A stretch of DNA of 55,065 bases from positions 1 through 55,065 of the forward strand of contig JAFEFM010000508.1 of assembly GCA_018240585.1 (NCBI GenBank), in the 5' to 3' direction. Source of the DNA: Pseudomonadota bacterium. GTDB lineage: Bacteria > Pseudomonadota > Gammaproteobacteria > Burkholderiales > Rhodocyclaceae. Position numbers and translations under genes: made by a program. Numbering within the stretch: position 1 is the stretch's first letter; the number at the start of each line of letters is the position of its first letter. Of this stretch, positions 42,938 to 50,852 are shown piece after piece. Below the pieces are notes generated by a model that was not told where the DNA came from, did not search any database, and saw nothing but the letters and a program-made list of their open reading frames with translations.

Positions 42938-44923
42938 ATGTTCAAGAAGATCCTTATCGCAAACCGCGGTGAAATCGCCTGCCGGGTCATCAAGACCGCG
43001 CGCAAGATGGGCATCAAGACCGTCGCCGTGTACTCGGTGGCGGACAAGGACGCGCTGCACGTCGATCTGGCCGACGAGGCCGTGTGCATCGGCCCCGCGC
43101 CGTCGAAAGAGTCCTACCTGGTGATGGACAAGATCATCGCCGCCTGCAAGCAGACGGGCGCCGAGGCGGTGCACCCGGGTTACGGCTTCCTGTCCGAGAA
43201 CGAGGAGTTCTCGCGCCGGCTGGAAGAGGAAGGCATCAAGTTCATCGGGCCGAAGGCCTATTCCGTCGGCAAGATGGGCGACAAGATCGAGTCCAAGAAG
43301 CTCGCCCTGGCCGCCGGTGTCAACACCATTCCTGGCCACAACGACGCCATCGCCGGTCCCGACGAGGCGGTCGAGATCGCCAGGAAGATCGGCTACCCGG
43401 TCATGATCAAGGCCTCCGCCGGTGGCGGCGGCAAGGGCCTGCGCGTCGCCTTCAACGACAAGGAAACGCACGAAGGCTTCACCTCCTGCGTCAATGAGGC
43501 GAAGAACGCTTTCGGCGACGATCGCGTGTTCATCGAGAAGTTCGTCGTCGAGCCGCGCCACATCGAGATCCAGGTGCTGGGCGACGCCCACGGCAACTAT
43601 GTGTACCTGAACGAGCGCGAGTGCTCGATCCAGCGCCGTCACCAGAAAGTCATCGAGGAGGCGCCGTCGCCCTTCATCGACCCGGCCACCCGCAAGGCCA
43701 TGGGCGAACAAGCGGTGGCGCTGGCGCGCGCGGTGAACTACGAGTCCGCCGGCACGGTGGAGTTCGTCGTCGGCGCCGACAAGAGCTTCTACTTCCTCGA
43801 GATGAACACCCGCCTGCAGGTGGAGCACCCGGTCACCGAGAACATCACCGGGCTCGATCTGGTCGAGCAGATGATCCGCGTCGCCGCCGGCGAGAAGCTG
43901 TCCTTCACCCAGGCCGACGTCAAGATCGACGGCTGGTCGATGGAGTGCCGCATCAACGCCGAAGATCCGTTCCGCGGCTTCCTGCCTTCCACCGGCCGCC
44001 TGGTGAAGTTCCAGCCGCCGGCCGAAGGCCACGGCGTGCGCGTCGACACCGGTGTTTACGAAGGTGGCGAGATCTCGATGTACTACGACTCGATGATCGC
44101 CAAGCTCATCGTGCACGGCCACGACCGACAGAACGCGATCGAGCGCATGCGCGACGCGCTCAATGCCTTCGTGATCCGCGGCATCAGCTCCAACATCCCG
44201 TTCCAGGCTGCGCTGCTGCAGCATCCGCGCTTCTGCTCGGGCCACTTCAACACCGGCTTCATCGCCGAGGAGTACCCGCAGGGCTTCGACGCCTCGATGG
44301 TGCCGCATGCAGATCCGACGCTGCTCGCCGCCATCGCCACCTTCGCCCGCATGCGCTACATCCAGCGCGCAGTGCAGATCGAAGGCCAGATGCCCGGCCA
44401 TGGGCGCCACGTCGCCAACGACTGGGTCGTCGTCATGGGCGGCCGGCAGTATCCGGTGTCGGTGGAATCGATTGACGGCGGCATGATGATGCGCAGCGCC
44501 GAGAAGGCCTACTGCATCCTTTCAGACTGGCGCTTCGGCGACCTGCTGTTCAATGGCACGGTCAATGGCGAGCCGGTGTGCATGCAGCTCGAGCGCCGCG
44601 GCCTGCGCTATCGCATCTCGCACTTCGGGCTCCAGGTCGAGCCCATGGTCATGACCAGGCACGCCGCCCATCTGCTGTCGCTGATGCCGGAAAAGCTGCC
44701 GCCCGACATGTCGAAATTCCTGCTGTCGCCGATGCCGGGCCTGCTGCGCGAGGTCTCGGTCGCCGCCGGCCAGGAAGTCAAGGCGGGCGAGAAGCTCGCC
44801 GTCATCGAGGCGATGAAGATGGAGAACGTGCTCAAGGCCGAGAACGATGGCAAGGTGAAGAAGATCGTCGCCAGCCCGGGCGCCAGCCTGGCGGTGGATG
44901 AGGTCATCATCGAGTTCGAGTGA
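42938..44923 (+). CDS. pccA: Propionyl-CoA carboxylase alpha subunit (biotin carboxylase and biotin carrier)
   Basis: 661 residues. Biotin carboxylase: KILIANRGEIACRVIKTARK, HPGYGFLSENEEFSRRL, the ATP loop KASAGGGGKGLR, and EMNTRLQVEHPVTE. A linking (BT) domain follows at about 480-580. The C-terminal biotinyl domain has the acceptor Lys in EAMKMENVL. It carboxylates its own biotin with bicarbonate and ATP and hands CO2 to PccB. Last gene of the operon, followed by two hairpins. Confidence 0.95.
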   Translation: MFKKILIANRGEIACRVIKTARKMGIKTVAVYSVADKDALHVDLADEAVCIGPAPSKESYLVMDKIIAACKQTGAEAVHPGYGFLSENEEFSRRLEEEGIKFIGPKAYSVGKMGDKIESKKLALAAGVNTIPGHNDAIAGPDEAVEIARKIGYPVMIKASAGGGGKGLRVAFNDKETHEGFTSCVNEAKNAFGDDRVFIEKFVVEPRHIEIQVLGDAHGNYVYLNERECSIQRRHQKVIEEAPSPFIDPATRKAMGEQAVALARAVNYESAGTVEFVVGADKSFYFLEMNTRLQVEHPVTENITGLDLVEQMIRVAAGEKLSFTQADVKIDGWSMECRINAEDPFRGFLPSTGRLVKFQPPAEGHGVRVDTGVYEGGEISMYYDSMIAKLIVHGHDRQNAIERMRDALNAFVIRGISSNIPFQAALLQHPRFCSGHFNTGFIAEEYPQGFDASMVPHADPTLLAAIATFARMRYIQRAVQIEGQMPGHGRHVANDWVVVMGGRQYPVSVESIDGGMMMRSAEKAYCILSDWRFGDLLFNGTVNGEPVCMQLERRGLRYRISHFGLQVEPMVMTRHAAHLLSLMPEKLPPDMSKFLLSPMPGLLREVSVAAGQEVKAGEKLAVIEAMKMENVLKAENDGKVKKIVASPGASLAVDEVIIEFE

Positions 44924-44935
44924 CCGTCGTGCAGC

Positions 44936-44964
44936 GCCGCCGCGGGAGAGTCTCCCGCGGCGGC
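44936..44964 (+). terminator. Hairpin 1 after pccA
   Basis: GCCGCCGCGGGAGA and TCTCCCGCGGCGGC form a perfect 14-bp inverted repeat with almost no spacer, 13 bases after the pccA stop. Very stable, but no T-run follows directly. Confidence 0.6.
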
Positions 44965-44972
44965 CGCGTCGA

Positions 44973-45002
44973 GCGAAAGCCCGCCGTATGGTGGGCTTTC
45001 GC
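44973..45002 (+). terminator. Hairpin 2 after pccA
   Basis: GCGAAAGCCCGCC and GGTGGGCTTTCGC pair over 13 positions (one G-T pair) around GTAT. The AAAGCCC...GGGCTTT core is that of an intrinsic terminator, with the T-run inside the stem. It probably ends the scpA-pccA transcript. Confidence 0.65.
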
Positions 45003-45060
45003 GCTTGTGGCGGTCCATAATGTCGCCAGAATTACAGCGGCAGAAAATGGGGAGGCTGTC

Positions 45061-45921
45061 ATGCGCTTCGACAACGGCAGGGAAAGCGACAACATCGAGG
45101 ATCGCCGCGGCGCGGGTGGCGGCATGCGTCTCGGCGGGGGCAGCAAGATCGGCATCGGCACGGTGGTGCTGGCGCTGATCGCCTGGTATTTCGGGATCGA
45201 TCCCAGCGTGGTGCTCAACACCGCGAGCGTGGTGCAGTCGCCCCCGGTACAGAACAGCCAGCCGCGCTCACGTGCGGAGGACGAGGTGGCGCGCTTCACC
45301 TCGATGGTGCTGGCCGACACCGAAGACACCTGGGGTGCGATCTTCCGCAGCGCGGGCCGCCAGTATCAGCAGCCGCGCCTGGTGCTCTACACCGGCGCCA
45401 CGCAGAGCGGCTGCGGCGTCGGCCAGGCCGCGATGGGGCCGTTCTACTGTCCGGCGGACGCCAAGGTCTATCTCGACCTGTCCTTCTTCGACGAACTGAG
45501 CACCCGCTTCGGCGTGCCCGGGGACTTCGCCCGGGCCTACGTGATCGCGCACGAGGTCGGCCACCACGTGCAGAACCTGCTGGGTGTCTCGGAAAAAGTG
45601 CAGCAGGCACGTCAGCGTGTGTCCGAGCGCGAGGCCAACGGTCTGTCGGTGCGGCTGGAACTGCAGGCGGACTGCCTCGCCGGCGTGTGGGCGAACCATG
45701 CCGACCGTTCGCGCCATGTGCTTGAGGCCGGTGACATCGAGGAAGGCCTGGCGGCCGCGTCCGCCACCGGCGACGACCGCCTGCAGAAGCAGGCGCGTGG
45801 CTATGCGGTGCCCGACAGCTTCACCCACGGCACCTCGGCGCAGCGGGCGCGCTGGTTCCGCGAAGGCCTGAAGCAGGGCACGCTGCGCGCCTGCGACACC
45901 TTCAGCGCCGCCACGCCCTAG
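45061..45921 (+). CDS. ypfJ: Neutral zinc metallopeptidase (YpfJ family)
   Basis: 286 residues from the ATG at 45061. N-terminal RGAGGGMRLGGGSKIGIGT, then one membrane helix (about 29-45). The catalytic AHEVGHHVQNLLG carries the HExxH zinc motif near residue 163, followed by LELQADCLAGVWA, whose Glu/Asp may be the third ligand. Family members are membrane-anchored and uncharacterised. It lies between the propionyl-CoA carboxylase operon and the VOC gene but probably has its own promoter, because two hairpins precede it. No metabolic link is evident. Confidence 0.88.
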   Translation: MRFDNGRESDNIEDRRGAGGGMRLGGGSKIGIGTVVLALIAWYFGIDPSVVLNTASVVQSPPVQNSQPRSRAEDEVARFTSMVLADTEDTWGAIFRSAGRQYQQPRLVLYTGATQSGCGVGQAAMGPFYCPADAKVYLDLSFFDELSTRFGVPGDFARAYVIAHEVGHHVQNLLGVSEKVQQARQRVSEREANGLSVRLELQADCLAGVWANHADRSRHVLEAGDIEEGLAAASATGDDRLQKQARGYAVPDSFTHGTSAQRARWFREGLKQGTLRACDTFSAATP

Positions 45922-45928
45922 CGCCGGC

Positions 45929-46408
45929 TCAGCTCGCCGCGAGACGGGCGAAGGCGTCGACCACTTCCTTCGGCGCCTGCACCAGTTCGATCAGCACGCC
46001 TTCGCCGCCGATCGGGAATTCCTCGTTGCCCTTCGGGTGCAGAAAGGTGATGTCGAAACCGGCGGCGCCGCGGCGGATGCCGCCCGGTGCAAAGCGCACG
46101 CCGTTGGACGACAGCCATTCCACCGCTTTTGGCAGGTCGTCCACCCACAGCCCGACGTGGTTCAGCGGGGTGGTGTGCACCGCCGGCTTCTTGTCCGCAT
46201 CCAGCGGCTGCATCAGGTCCACTTCCACCTTGAACGGGCCGGTGCCCATGGCGCAGATGTCCTCGTCGACGTTCTCGCGTTCGGAGACGAAGTTGCCGGT
46301 GACTTCCAGCCCGAGCATGTCGACCCACAGGGTCTTGAGCTTTTCCTTGCTCGGTCCGCCAATGGCGATCTGCTGGATGCCGAGGATCTTGAACGGGCGC
46401 TGGGCCAT
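45929..46408 (-). CDS. VOC-family protein, probable methylmalonyl-CoA epimerase
   Basis: 159 residues with two betaalphabetabetabeta modules of the glyoxalase/epimerase fold ([11 protein letters not shown] start; [12 protein letters not shown] second module). Epimerases use His-Gln-His-Glu metal ligands. Here the corresponding places appear to be Gln13, Glu62 or Asp64, His84 and Glu141, so the first His is replaced. Human glyoxalase I also uses Gln at that place. Linkage to propionyl-CoA carboxylase and mutase, and a promoter motif shared with the mutase operon, favour an epimerase that racemises methylmalonyl-CoA between the two. A glyoxalase-like enzyme is the alternative. Confidence 0.75.
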   Translation of the reverse strand: MAQRPFKILGIQQIAIGGPSKEKLKTLWVDMLGLEVTGNFVSERENVDEDICAMGTGPFKVEVDLMQPLDADKKPAVHTTPLNHVGLWVDDLPKAVEWLSSNGVRFAPGGIRRGAAGFDITFLHPKGNEEFPIGGEGVLIELVQAPKEVVDAFARLAAS

Positions 46409-46440
46409 GGTGAGGTCTCCGGGTGCGAAGTGGATTAAGA

Positions 46441-46453
46441 ATTCATAATTATA
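46441..46453 (-). promoter_or_regulatory. VOC gene promoter with the motif shared with the mutase operon
   Basis: On the minus strand a perfect TATAAT -10 (46453-46448) overlaps ATAATTATGAAT, the same 12 bases found at 37901-37912 in the mutase promoter. No good -35 is seen, which suggests dependence on a regulator or a weak promoter. The leader to the ATG at 46408 is about 33 bases. Confidence 0.6.
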
Positions 46454-46503
46454 GCGAGGCTTATTGTTCTTTTGGGGGAGTGCCTGTAGCCCGTCGGTCG
46501 GAC

Positions 46504-46770
46504 GGGGGCGGCATTCGTTCTGCCGGCTGCGGAACTCGCCCTGCGGGCTCGGACAGTCCTCGCCGGCGCCACGAACACCACCCCCGTCCGCCGACTGCCG
46601 AGTCGCGTACTCCCGGCAAGCGTGACCTGTGGGTCAAGCAATCGTCGAGCACGCACGGCGTTGTCGGGAGTGCGCGGCGTTTGTGGAGCGGGCGAGGACT
46701 GTCCGAGCCGAGCGTAGCGACGGCGAGTTCCGCAGCCCGTGGAGCAAATGCCGCGCGCTCCCGACAGGGA
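46504..46770. repeat. Composite palindromic repeat element
   Basis: No gene is seen between the VOC promoter and the response-regulator stop. Instead two blocks recur in inverted orientation without mismatch: GGCTGCGGAACTCGCC (46525-46540) with 46722-46737, and the 19 bases at 46546-46564 with 46691-46709. A third, imperfect pair is 46662-46681 with 46747-46766. The spacers differ (5 and 12 bases). This resembles REP or MITE-like non-autonomous elements; no transposase or target duplication is visible. It could fold into a long hairpin RNA. Confidence 0.7.
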
Positions 46771-46785
46771 ACCACCCGACGAAGA

Positions 46786-47508
46786 TCACTCCCAGGCGAC
46801 CTGCGCGGAGAACAGATACCCCGCCCCATACACGGTCTTGATCAGCTTCGGATTCTGCGGATCGTCGTCGAGCTTGCGGCGCAGGCGCGAGATGCGCACG
46901 TCGATGCTGCGGTCGAAGGGATCGAGTTCGCGCTCGCCCAGCAACTGCTCGCGCGACAGGATCTTGTTCGGCCGCCGCAGCAGGCTCGCCAGCAGGCTCG
47001 CCTCGGAGGACGACAGGCCGATCTCGCGACCGTCGGGTGCGGTGAGCGCGTGCCGCGCGGCGTCGAACGTCCAGCCGGCGAAGCGGGCGATGGTGCGCTC
47101 GGCGGGGTCGGGTGCTGCGGCACGCTGGTAACGGCGCAGGATGGAGCGCACGCGGGCAACCAGCTCGCGCGGCTCGAACGGCTTCACGATGTAGTCGTCG
47201 GCGCCCAGCTCCAGACCGAGCACGCGATCGGTGACGTCGTTGCGCCCGGTCAGGATCAGCACTGCGCACGGGCTGCCCTCCTGCAGCTCGCGCACCACCT
47301 GCATGCCGTCCATGTCGGGCAGGCCGAGGTCGATGATGCACAGGTCGGGTGTCGTCTGCCGCGCGCGCGACAGCAACTGCCGTCCGGTGCTCATGTGCTC
47401 GCAGCGGAAGCCATAGTCGGCCAGGCTGCTGCAGATCAGGCGCGCGATGTCGGGCTCGTCCTCGAGCACGTAGAGCGTGGCGGGCATGTCGGGGCGAGGC
47501 AGGGTCAT
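46786..47508 (-). CDS. OmpR/PhoB-type response regulator
   Basis: 240 residues. The receiver domain has the acidic pair in LEDEPDIAR, the phospho-acceptor in CIIDLGLPDMDG (about Asp57), Thr in LTGRND and Lys in VKPFEPREL. The C-terminal winged helix carries LSSSEASLLASLL, RSIDVRISRLRRKL and IKTVYGAGYLF. The start overlaps the stop of the histidine kinase (ATGA), so the two are a pair. Targets unknown. The nearby icmF, AraC gene and VOC gene are candidates by position only. Confidence 0.94.
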   Translation of the reverse strand: MTLPRPDMPATLYVLEDEPDIARLICSSLADYGFRCEHMSTGRQLLSRARQTTPDLCIIDLGLPDMDGMQVVRELQEGSPCAVLILTGRNDVTDRVLGLELGADDYIVKPFEPRELVARVRSILRRYQRAAAPDPAERTIARFAGWTFDAARHALTAPDGREIGLSSSEASLLASLLRRPNKILSREQLLGERELDPFDRSIDVRISRLRRKLDDDPQNPKLIKTVYGAGYLFSAQVAWE

Positions 47509-49547
47509 GATGGGCTGGATTCCAGAAGCTCGGCGAGGGCCTTGGCGAGGGCGGGCTGGTCGAAAGGCTTGCGCAGCACCGGGATGTCCGCCTCCGCGGC
47601 GGCGCTGAAACTTTCGCTGGCATAGCCGGTGATCAGCAGCACCGGCAGGCCCGGCCGCAGCGCACGGGCGCGCGCCGCCAGCTCCGGGCCGCCGATGCCG
47701 CCGGGCATCACGGTGTCGCTGACGAGGATGGCGATGTCGGCGACGTTCTCCAGCAGACCCAGCGCCTCGATGCCGTCGCCCGCCTCGATCACCGGATGGC
47801 CGAGCGCGGTGAGCTGCATGCGGATCACCTTGCGCACCTCCGGCTGGTCCTCCACCAGCAGCACCGGCCCGTCGCGCAGCGGCAGGCTGCCCGAAGGGCG
47901 CTCGATGTGAGGGGCGACGGTTTGTGGCGCCGCAGTCTGCGGCAGCACGAAGCGTACGTTCGTCCCCTTGCCCGGCGTGCTGAGGATGCGCAGGTTGCCG
48001 CCCGACTGGCGCACGAATCCATACACCATCGACAGGCCGAGTCCGCTGCCGCCGCCGAAAGGTTTGGTGGTGAAGAAGGGTTCCAGCACGCGTGGCAGCA
48101 CGGCCGCGTCGATACCGCAGCCGGTGTCGGAGACGTCGATCTGCACATAGTCGCCCGGCGGCACCTCCGCGGCACGGGCAAGCGCCACGTCGAGCGCGCG
48201 CAGCGTCACCGCGATCGTCAGCTCGCCGCCGTCGGGCATCGCATCACGCGCGTTCAGGGCGAGGTTCAGGATCGCGTTCTCGAGCTGATGCGGATCGACC
48301 AGCGCGTGCAGCGGCTCTCCCGGCAGGCGCAGTCTGACCTTGATCGTCTCGCCGAGGCTGCGTACCAGCAGGTGGGTCATGTTGTGCACCAGCGAACCGA
48401 CCTCGACCGCGGTCGGGTCAAGCGTCTGCCGCCGCGAGAAGGTCAGCAGCCGGCGGATCAGCTCGGCGCCGCGCCGCGCTGCCTGCAGCGCAGGGCCGAC
48501 GTAGTCGGCGACCGGCGCGCCTGCGGGCCGCTCCTGCAGCGCAGACAGGTTGCCGATGATGATCGTGAGCAGGTTGTTGAAGTCGTGCGCGAGGCCGCCG
48601 GTGAGCTGCCCGACCGCCTCCATCTTCTGCGCCTGCACCAGCGCCGCCTGGTTGGCCCGCTGTTCGGTGATGTCGGTGCTCATCACGAAGAGGCCGACCA
48701 CCGTCTTGCCGTCGGCGCCGAGCTCGGGCACCAGCACGCTGCGCGCATGCAGGGGGCGGCCGCCGGGGCCGGTGCGGCTGTATTCGTAGCACATGCGCTC
48801 ACCGCTGCGCGCGCGCTCGATGTGCGGCTGAATCTGGGCGTAGGCCTCGTCGCCGACCACTTCGCGGATGTTCCGGCCGACGATCTCGTCCTTCGGGAAA
48901 CCGAACCAGTCGGCATAGCCGCGGTTGGCGAAGTGGTAGATCTCCTGGCTGTCCACATAGGCGACCATCGCCGGGATGGAGTCGATGATCAGTTGCAGGC
49001 GGTGCTCGCTGCGGCGCAGTGCGCCGGCGATCTGGTCGATCTCGCCGTTGGCCTGTTCGAGTTCCGCCGTGCGCTCGCGCACCCGTGCTTCGAGCTGCGC
49101 GTTCTGTTGCTGGATCACTGCCTCGTAGCGGCGCTGCTCGGTGACGTCGGTCCATAACGACACGAAGCCGAGGTTCGGGATGGGCACGCCGCGCACCGCC
49201 AGCACCGTGCCGTTGGGGCGCGCCCGCTCGATGTAGTGGGGCTGGAAGGCGCGAGCCGCCGCCATGCGCTGCGCGACCAGGGTCTCGATGTCGCCATCGC
49301 CATATTCGCCGCGCGCGGCATTGAAGCGCACGAAGGCTTCGAAGGGCGTGCCGACCCGCACCAGTTCCTCCGGGAAATCCAGCAGGCGGACCAGGGCCTT
49401 GTTCCAGGTGACGAGCTTGGGCGTGGTGTCGAACACCGCGATGGCCTGGTCGAGCAGGTCGAACCCGGCCAGCAGCAGATCGTGCCGGCGCAACTGCTCC
49501 GGCGTGAAGGCGGCAAGATCCGTCTGGGGCGGGGGTGATTTCGCCAT
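47505..49547 (-). CDS. Soluble PAS-containing hybrid histidine kinase
   Basis: 680 residues with no membrane helix. Two PAS domains (about 20-135, and 195-310 with PAMVAYVDSQEIYHFANRGY) are separated by a short coiled coil. The H-box is LTGGLAHDFNNLLTII (His near residue 318), with N-box LENAILNLALNARDAM, DTGCGID and GSGLGLSMVYGF. A C-terminal receiver follows (VLLVEDQPEVRKV, SDTVMPGGIGG, LRKPFDQPAL). It likely senses a cytoplasmic redox or small-molecule signal and phosphorylates the partner regulator. The upstream AraC gene is 36 bases away on the same strand. Confidence 0.94.
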   Translation of the reverse strand: MAKSPPPQTDLAAFTPEQLRRHDLLLAGFDLLDQAIAVFDTTPKLVTWNKALVRLLDFPEELVRVGTPFEAFVRFNAARGEYGDGDIETLVAQRMAAARAFQPHYIERARPNGTVLAVRGVPIPNLGFVSLWTDVTEQRRYEAVIQQQNAQLEARVRERTAELEQANGEIDQIAGALRRSEHRLQLIIDSIPAMVAYVDSQEIYHFANRGYADWFGFPKDEIVGRNIREVVGDEAYAQIQPHIERARSGERMCYEYSRTGPGGRPLHARSVLVPELGADGKTVVGLFVMSTDITEQRANQAALVQAQKMEAVGQLTGGLAHDFNNLLTIIIGNLSALQERPAGAPVADYVGPALQAARRGAELIRRLLTFSRRQTLDPTAVEVGSLVHNMTHLLVRSLGETIKVRLRLPGEPLHALVDPHQLENAILNLALNARDAMPDGGELTIAVTLRALDVALARAAEVPPGDYVQIDVSDTGCGIDAAVLPRVLEPFFTTKPFGGGSGLGLSMVYGFVRQSGGNLRILSTPGKGTNVRFVLPQTAAPQTVAPHIERPSGSLPLRDGPVLLVEDQPEVRKVIRMQLTALGHPVIEAGDGIEALGLLENVADIAILVSDTVMPGGIGGPELAARARALRPGLPVLLITGYASESFSAAAEADIPVLRKPFDQPALAKALAELLESSPS

Positions 49548-49583
49548 GCTCGAGCGTGTCTCCGGTGTGGCGGCTCTTCGTGC

Positions 49584-50711
49584 TTACGGGCGTGATGTTT
49601 GCACAACCCGCGCACCGGTGGCTGTGGCGTGCGACGCGGCCGGCAGGCTTTCGCGCGCCGTCAGCCGGCGCCGGAACTGTTCGGGCGAGACGCCGCTCCA
49701 GGCGACGAATGCACGATAGAAGGCCGAGGTGTCGGCATAGCCCAGCTCGGCGGCGATGCGCGCCACGGGCTGGCGCGTCTTGGTCAGCCGGGCTAGCGCG
49801 ATGTCGCGGCGGATGGCGTCCTTGATGCTGCGGAAGCTGGCGCCTTCTTCCTCCAGCCGGCGATGCAGGGTGCGTGGCGAGACATGCAGGCGGCCGGCGA
49901 CCTCGTCCAGCGGCAGGCTGGCCGGCAGGGCGTCGCGCAGCAGGTCGCGCACACGGAACACCATCTCGCGGTCGCGGCGGTACAGCATGGAAATCTTGCC
50001 CGGCGCGCCATCGAGGAATTCGGCCAGCGCCGCCTCGTCGCGGCGGATGGGCAGATCGAGCAGGTTGGCCTGGAAGCTGGCGCTCAGCAGCTCGGCACCG
50101 AAGCTGGAATGCTCCGTGTAGACCAGCGTGTAGTCGTCGGCGTGGGGCGGGCGGGCATAGGGGAAGCTCACCGCGTCCAGCGCCAGACCGCGGCCCACGA
50201 ACCAGCACGCCACGCCGTGCAGCAGGCGCAGCAGCCACTCGAAGGCGAACACCCGCGCCGGATCGTCGGCGTCGGCGGTCAGCGCGCGTGCCTCGGCGAT
50301 CCTCAGCTCGGCGCGGCCCTTGTCGCGCCGGATGACCACCTCCAGGTCGGGGAGCACGATGTGCATGAAGCGCGCCGCGCGTGACAGGGCTTCCGCGAGC
50401 GTCGGCGCGCCGAGCATGCCGCGGCACAGGAATTCGAAGCAACCGGGAGCCATACTGCGGCTGAAAAGGCCGAAACCCTCGTCTTGCAGTTCGGCCACCA
50501 CCCGGTTGTAGAGCGCTGCGTACCGATCGACCGGAATGCGGCTGGCAGTGTCTGCAAGGTCGATGCCGCTTGCGGCGAGAATGGGCGCCGGATCGCGACC
50601 CGCGCGGCGCATGCCGGACAGCATGCCGGTGACGAAGCCCATCGCGACCGTCGCGCGGCTGCGGTAGGTTCGCGGTGACGCGTGGACGTGCGGGGACTGC
50701 GACCTGGACAT
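49584..50711 (-). CDS. AraC-family transcriptional regulator
   Basis: 375 residues from the ATG at 50711; a frame open to 50780 would cover the operator-like repeats, so the shorter start is preferred. The N-terminal ligand domain is of the Arabinose_bd (OruR/ArgR-like) type: [22 protein letters not shown] and [10 protein letters not shown]-like [11 protein letters not shown]. The C-terminal double helix-turn-helix has [20 protein letters not shown] and [19 protein letters not shown]. Divergent to icmF and probably its regulator, by position. Confidence 0.9.
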   Translation of the reverse strand: MSRSQSPHVHASPRTYRSRATVAMGFVTGMLSGMRRAGRDPAPILAASGIDLADTASRIPVDRYAALYNRVVAELQDEGFGLFSRSMAPGCFEFLCRGMLGAPTLAEALSRAARFMHIVLPDLEVVIRRDKGRAELRIAEARALTADADDPARVFAFEWLLRLLHGVACWFVGRGLALDAVSFPYARPPHADDYTLVYTEHSSFGAELLSASFQANLLDLPIRRDEAALAEFLDGAPGKISMLYRRDREMVFRVRDLLRDALPASLPLDEVAGRLHVSPRTLHRRLEEEGASFRSIKDAIRRDIALARLTKTRQPVARIAAELGYADTSAFYRAFVAWSGVSPEQFRRRLTARESLPAASHATATGARVVQTSRP

Positions 50712-50761
50712 GGCGGCTGGGGTGAGGGTGTTGCCAAGCGGTGTCAATATTCTGGCGGATT

Positions 50762-50791
50762 TTGCACGATCATCGTCCATTGCAACAATGG
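50762..50791. promoter_or_regulatory. Overlapping inverted repeats between the AraC gene and icmF
   Basis: CCATTG-CAA-CAATGG (50777-50791) is a perfect inverted repeat. A second pair, TTGCA (50762-50766) and TGCAA (50781-50785), overlaps it. They lie about 50 bases from the AraC start and 60 from the icmF start and are a likely operator in the divergent promoter region. The binder is unknown; the AraC protein is the first candidate. Confidence 0.5.
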
Positions 50792-50852
50792 CAATGCCGG
50801 CGCCCTGCTTCTACCATTCATGGATGCCTATCAACCGGTGGAGGAGACCAAC

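Noticed and set aside
46504-46770. Insertion sequence
   Set aside because: Inverted repeats are present, but no transposase fragment fits between them and no target duplication is visible; listed as a repeat element only.
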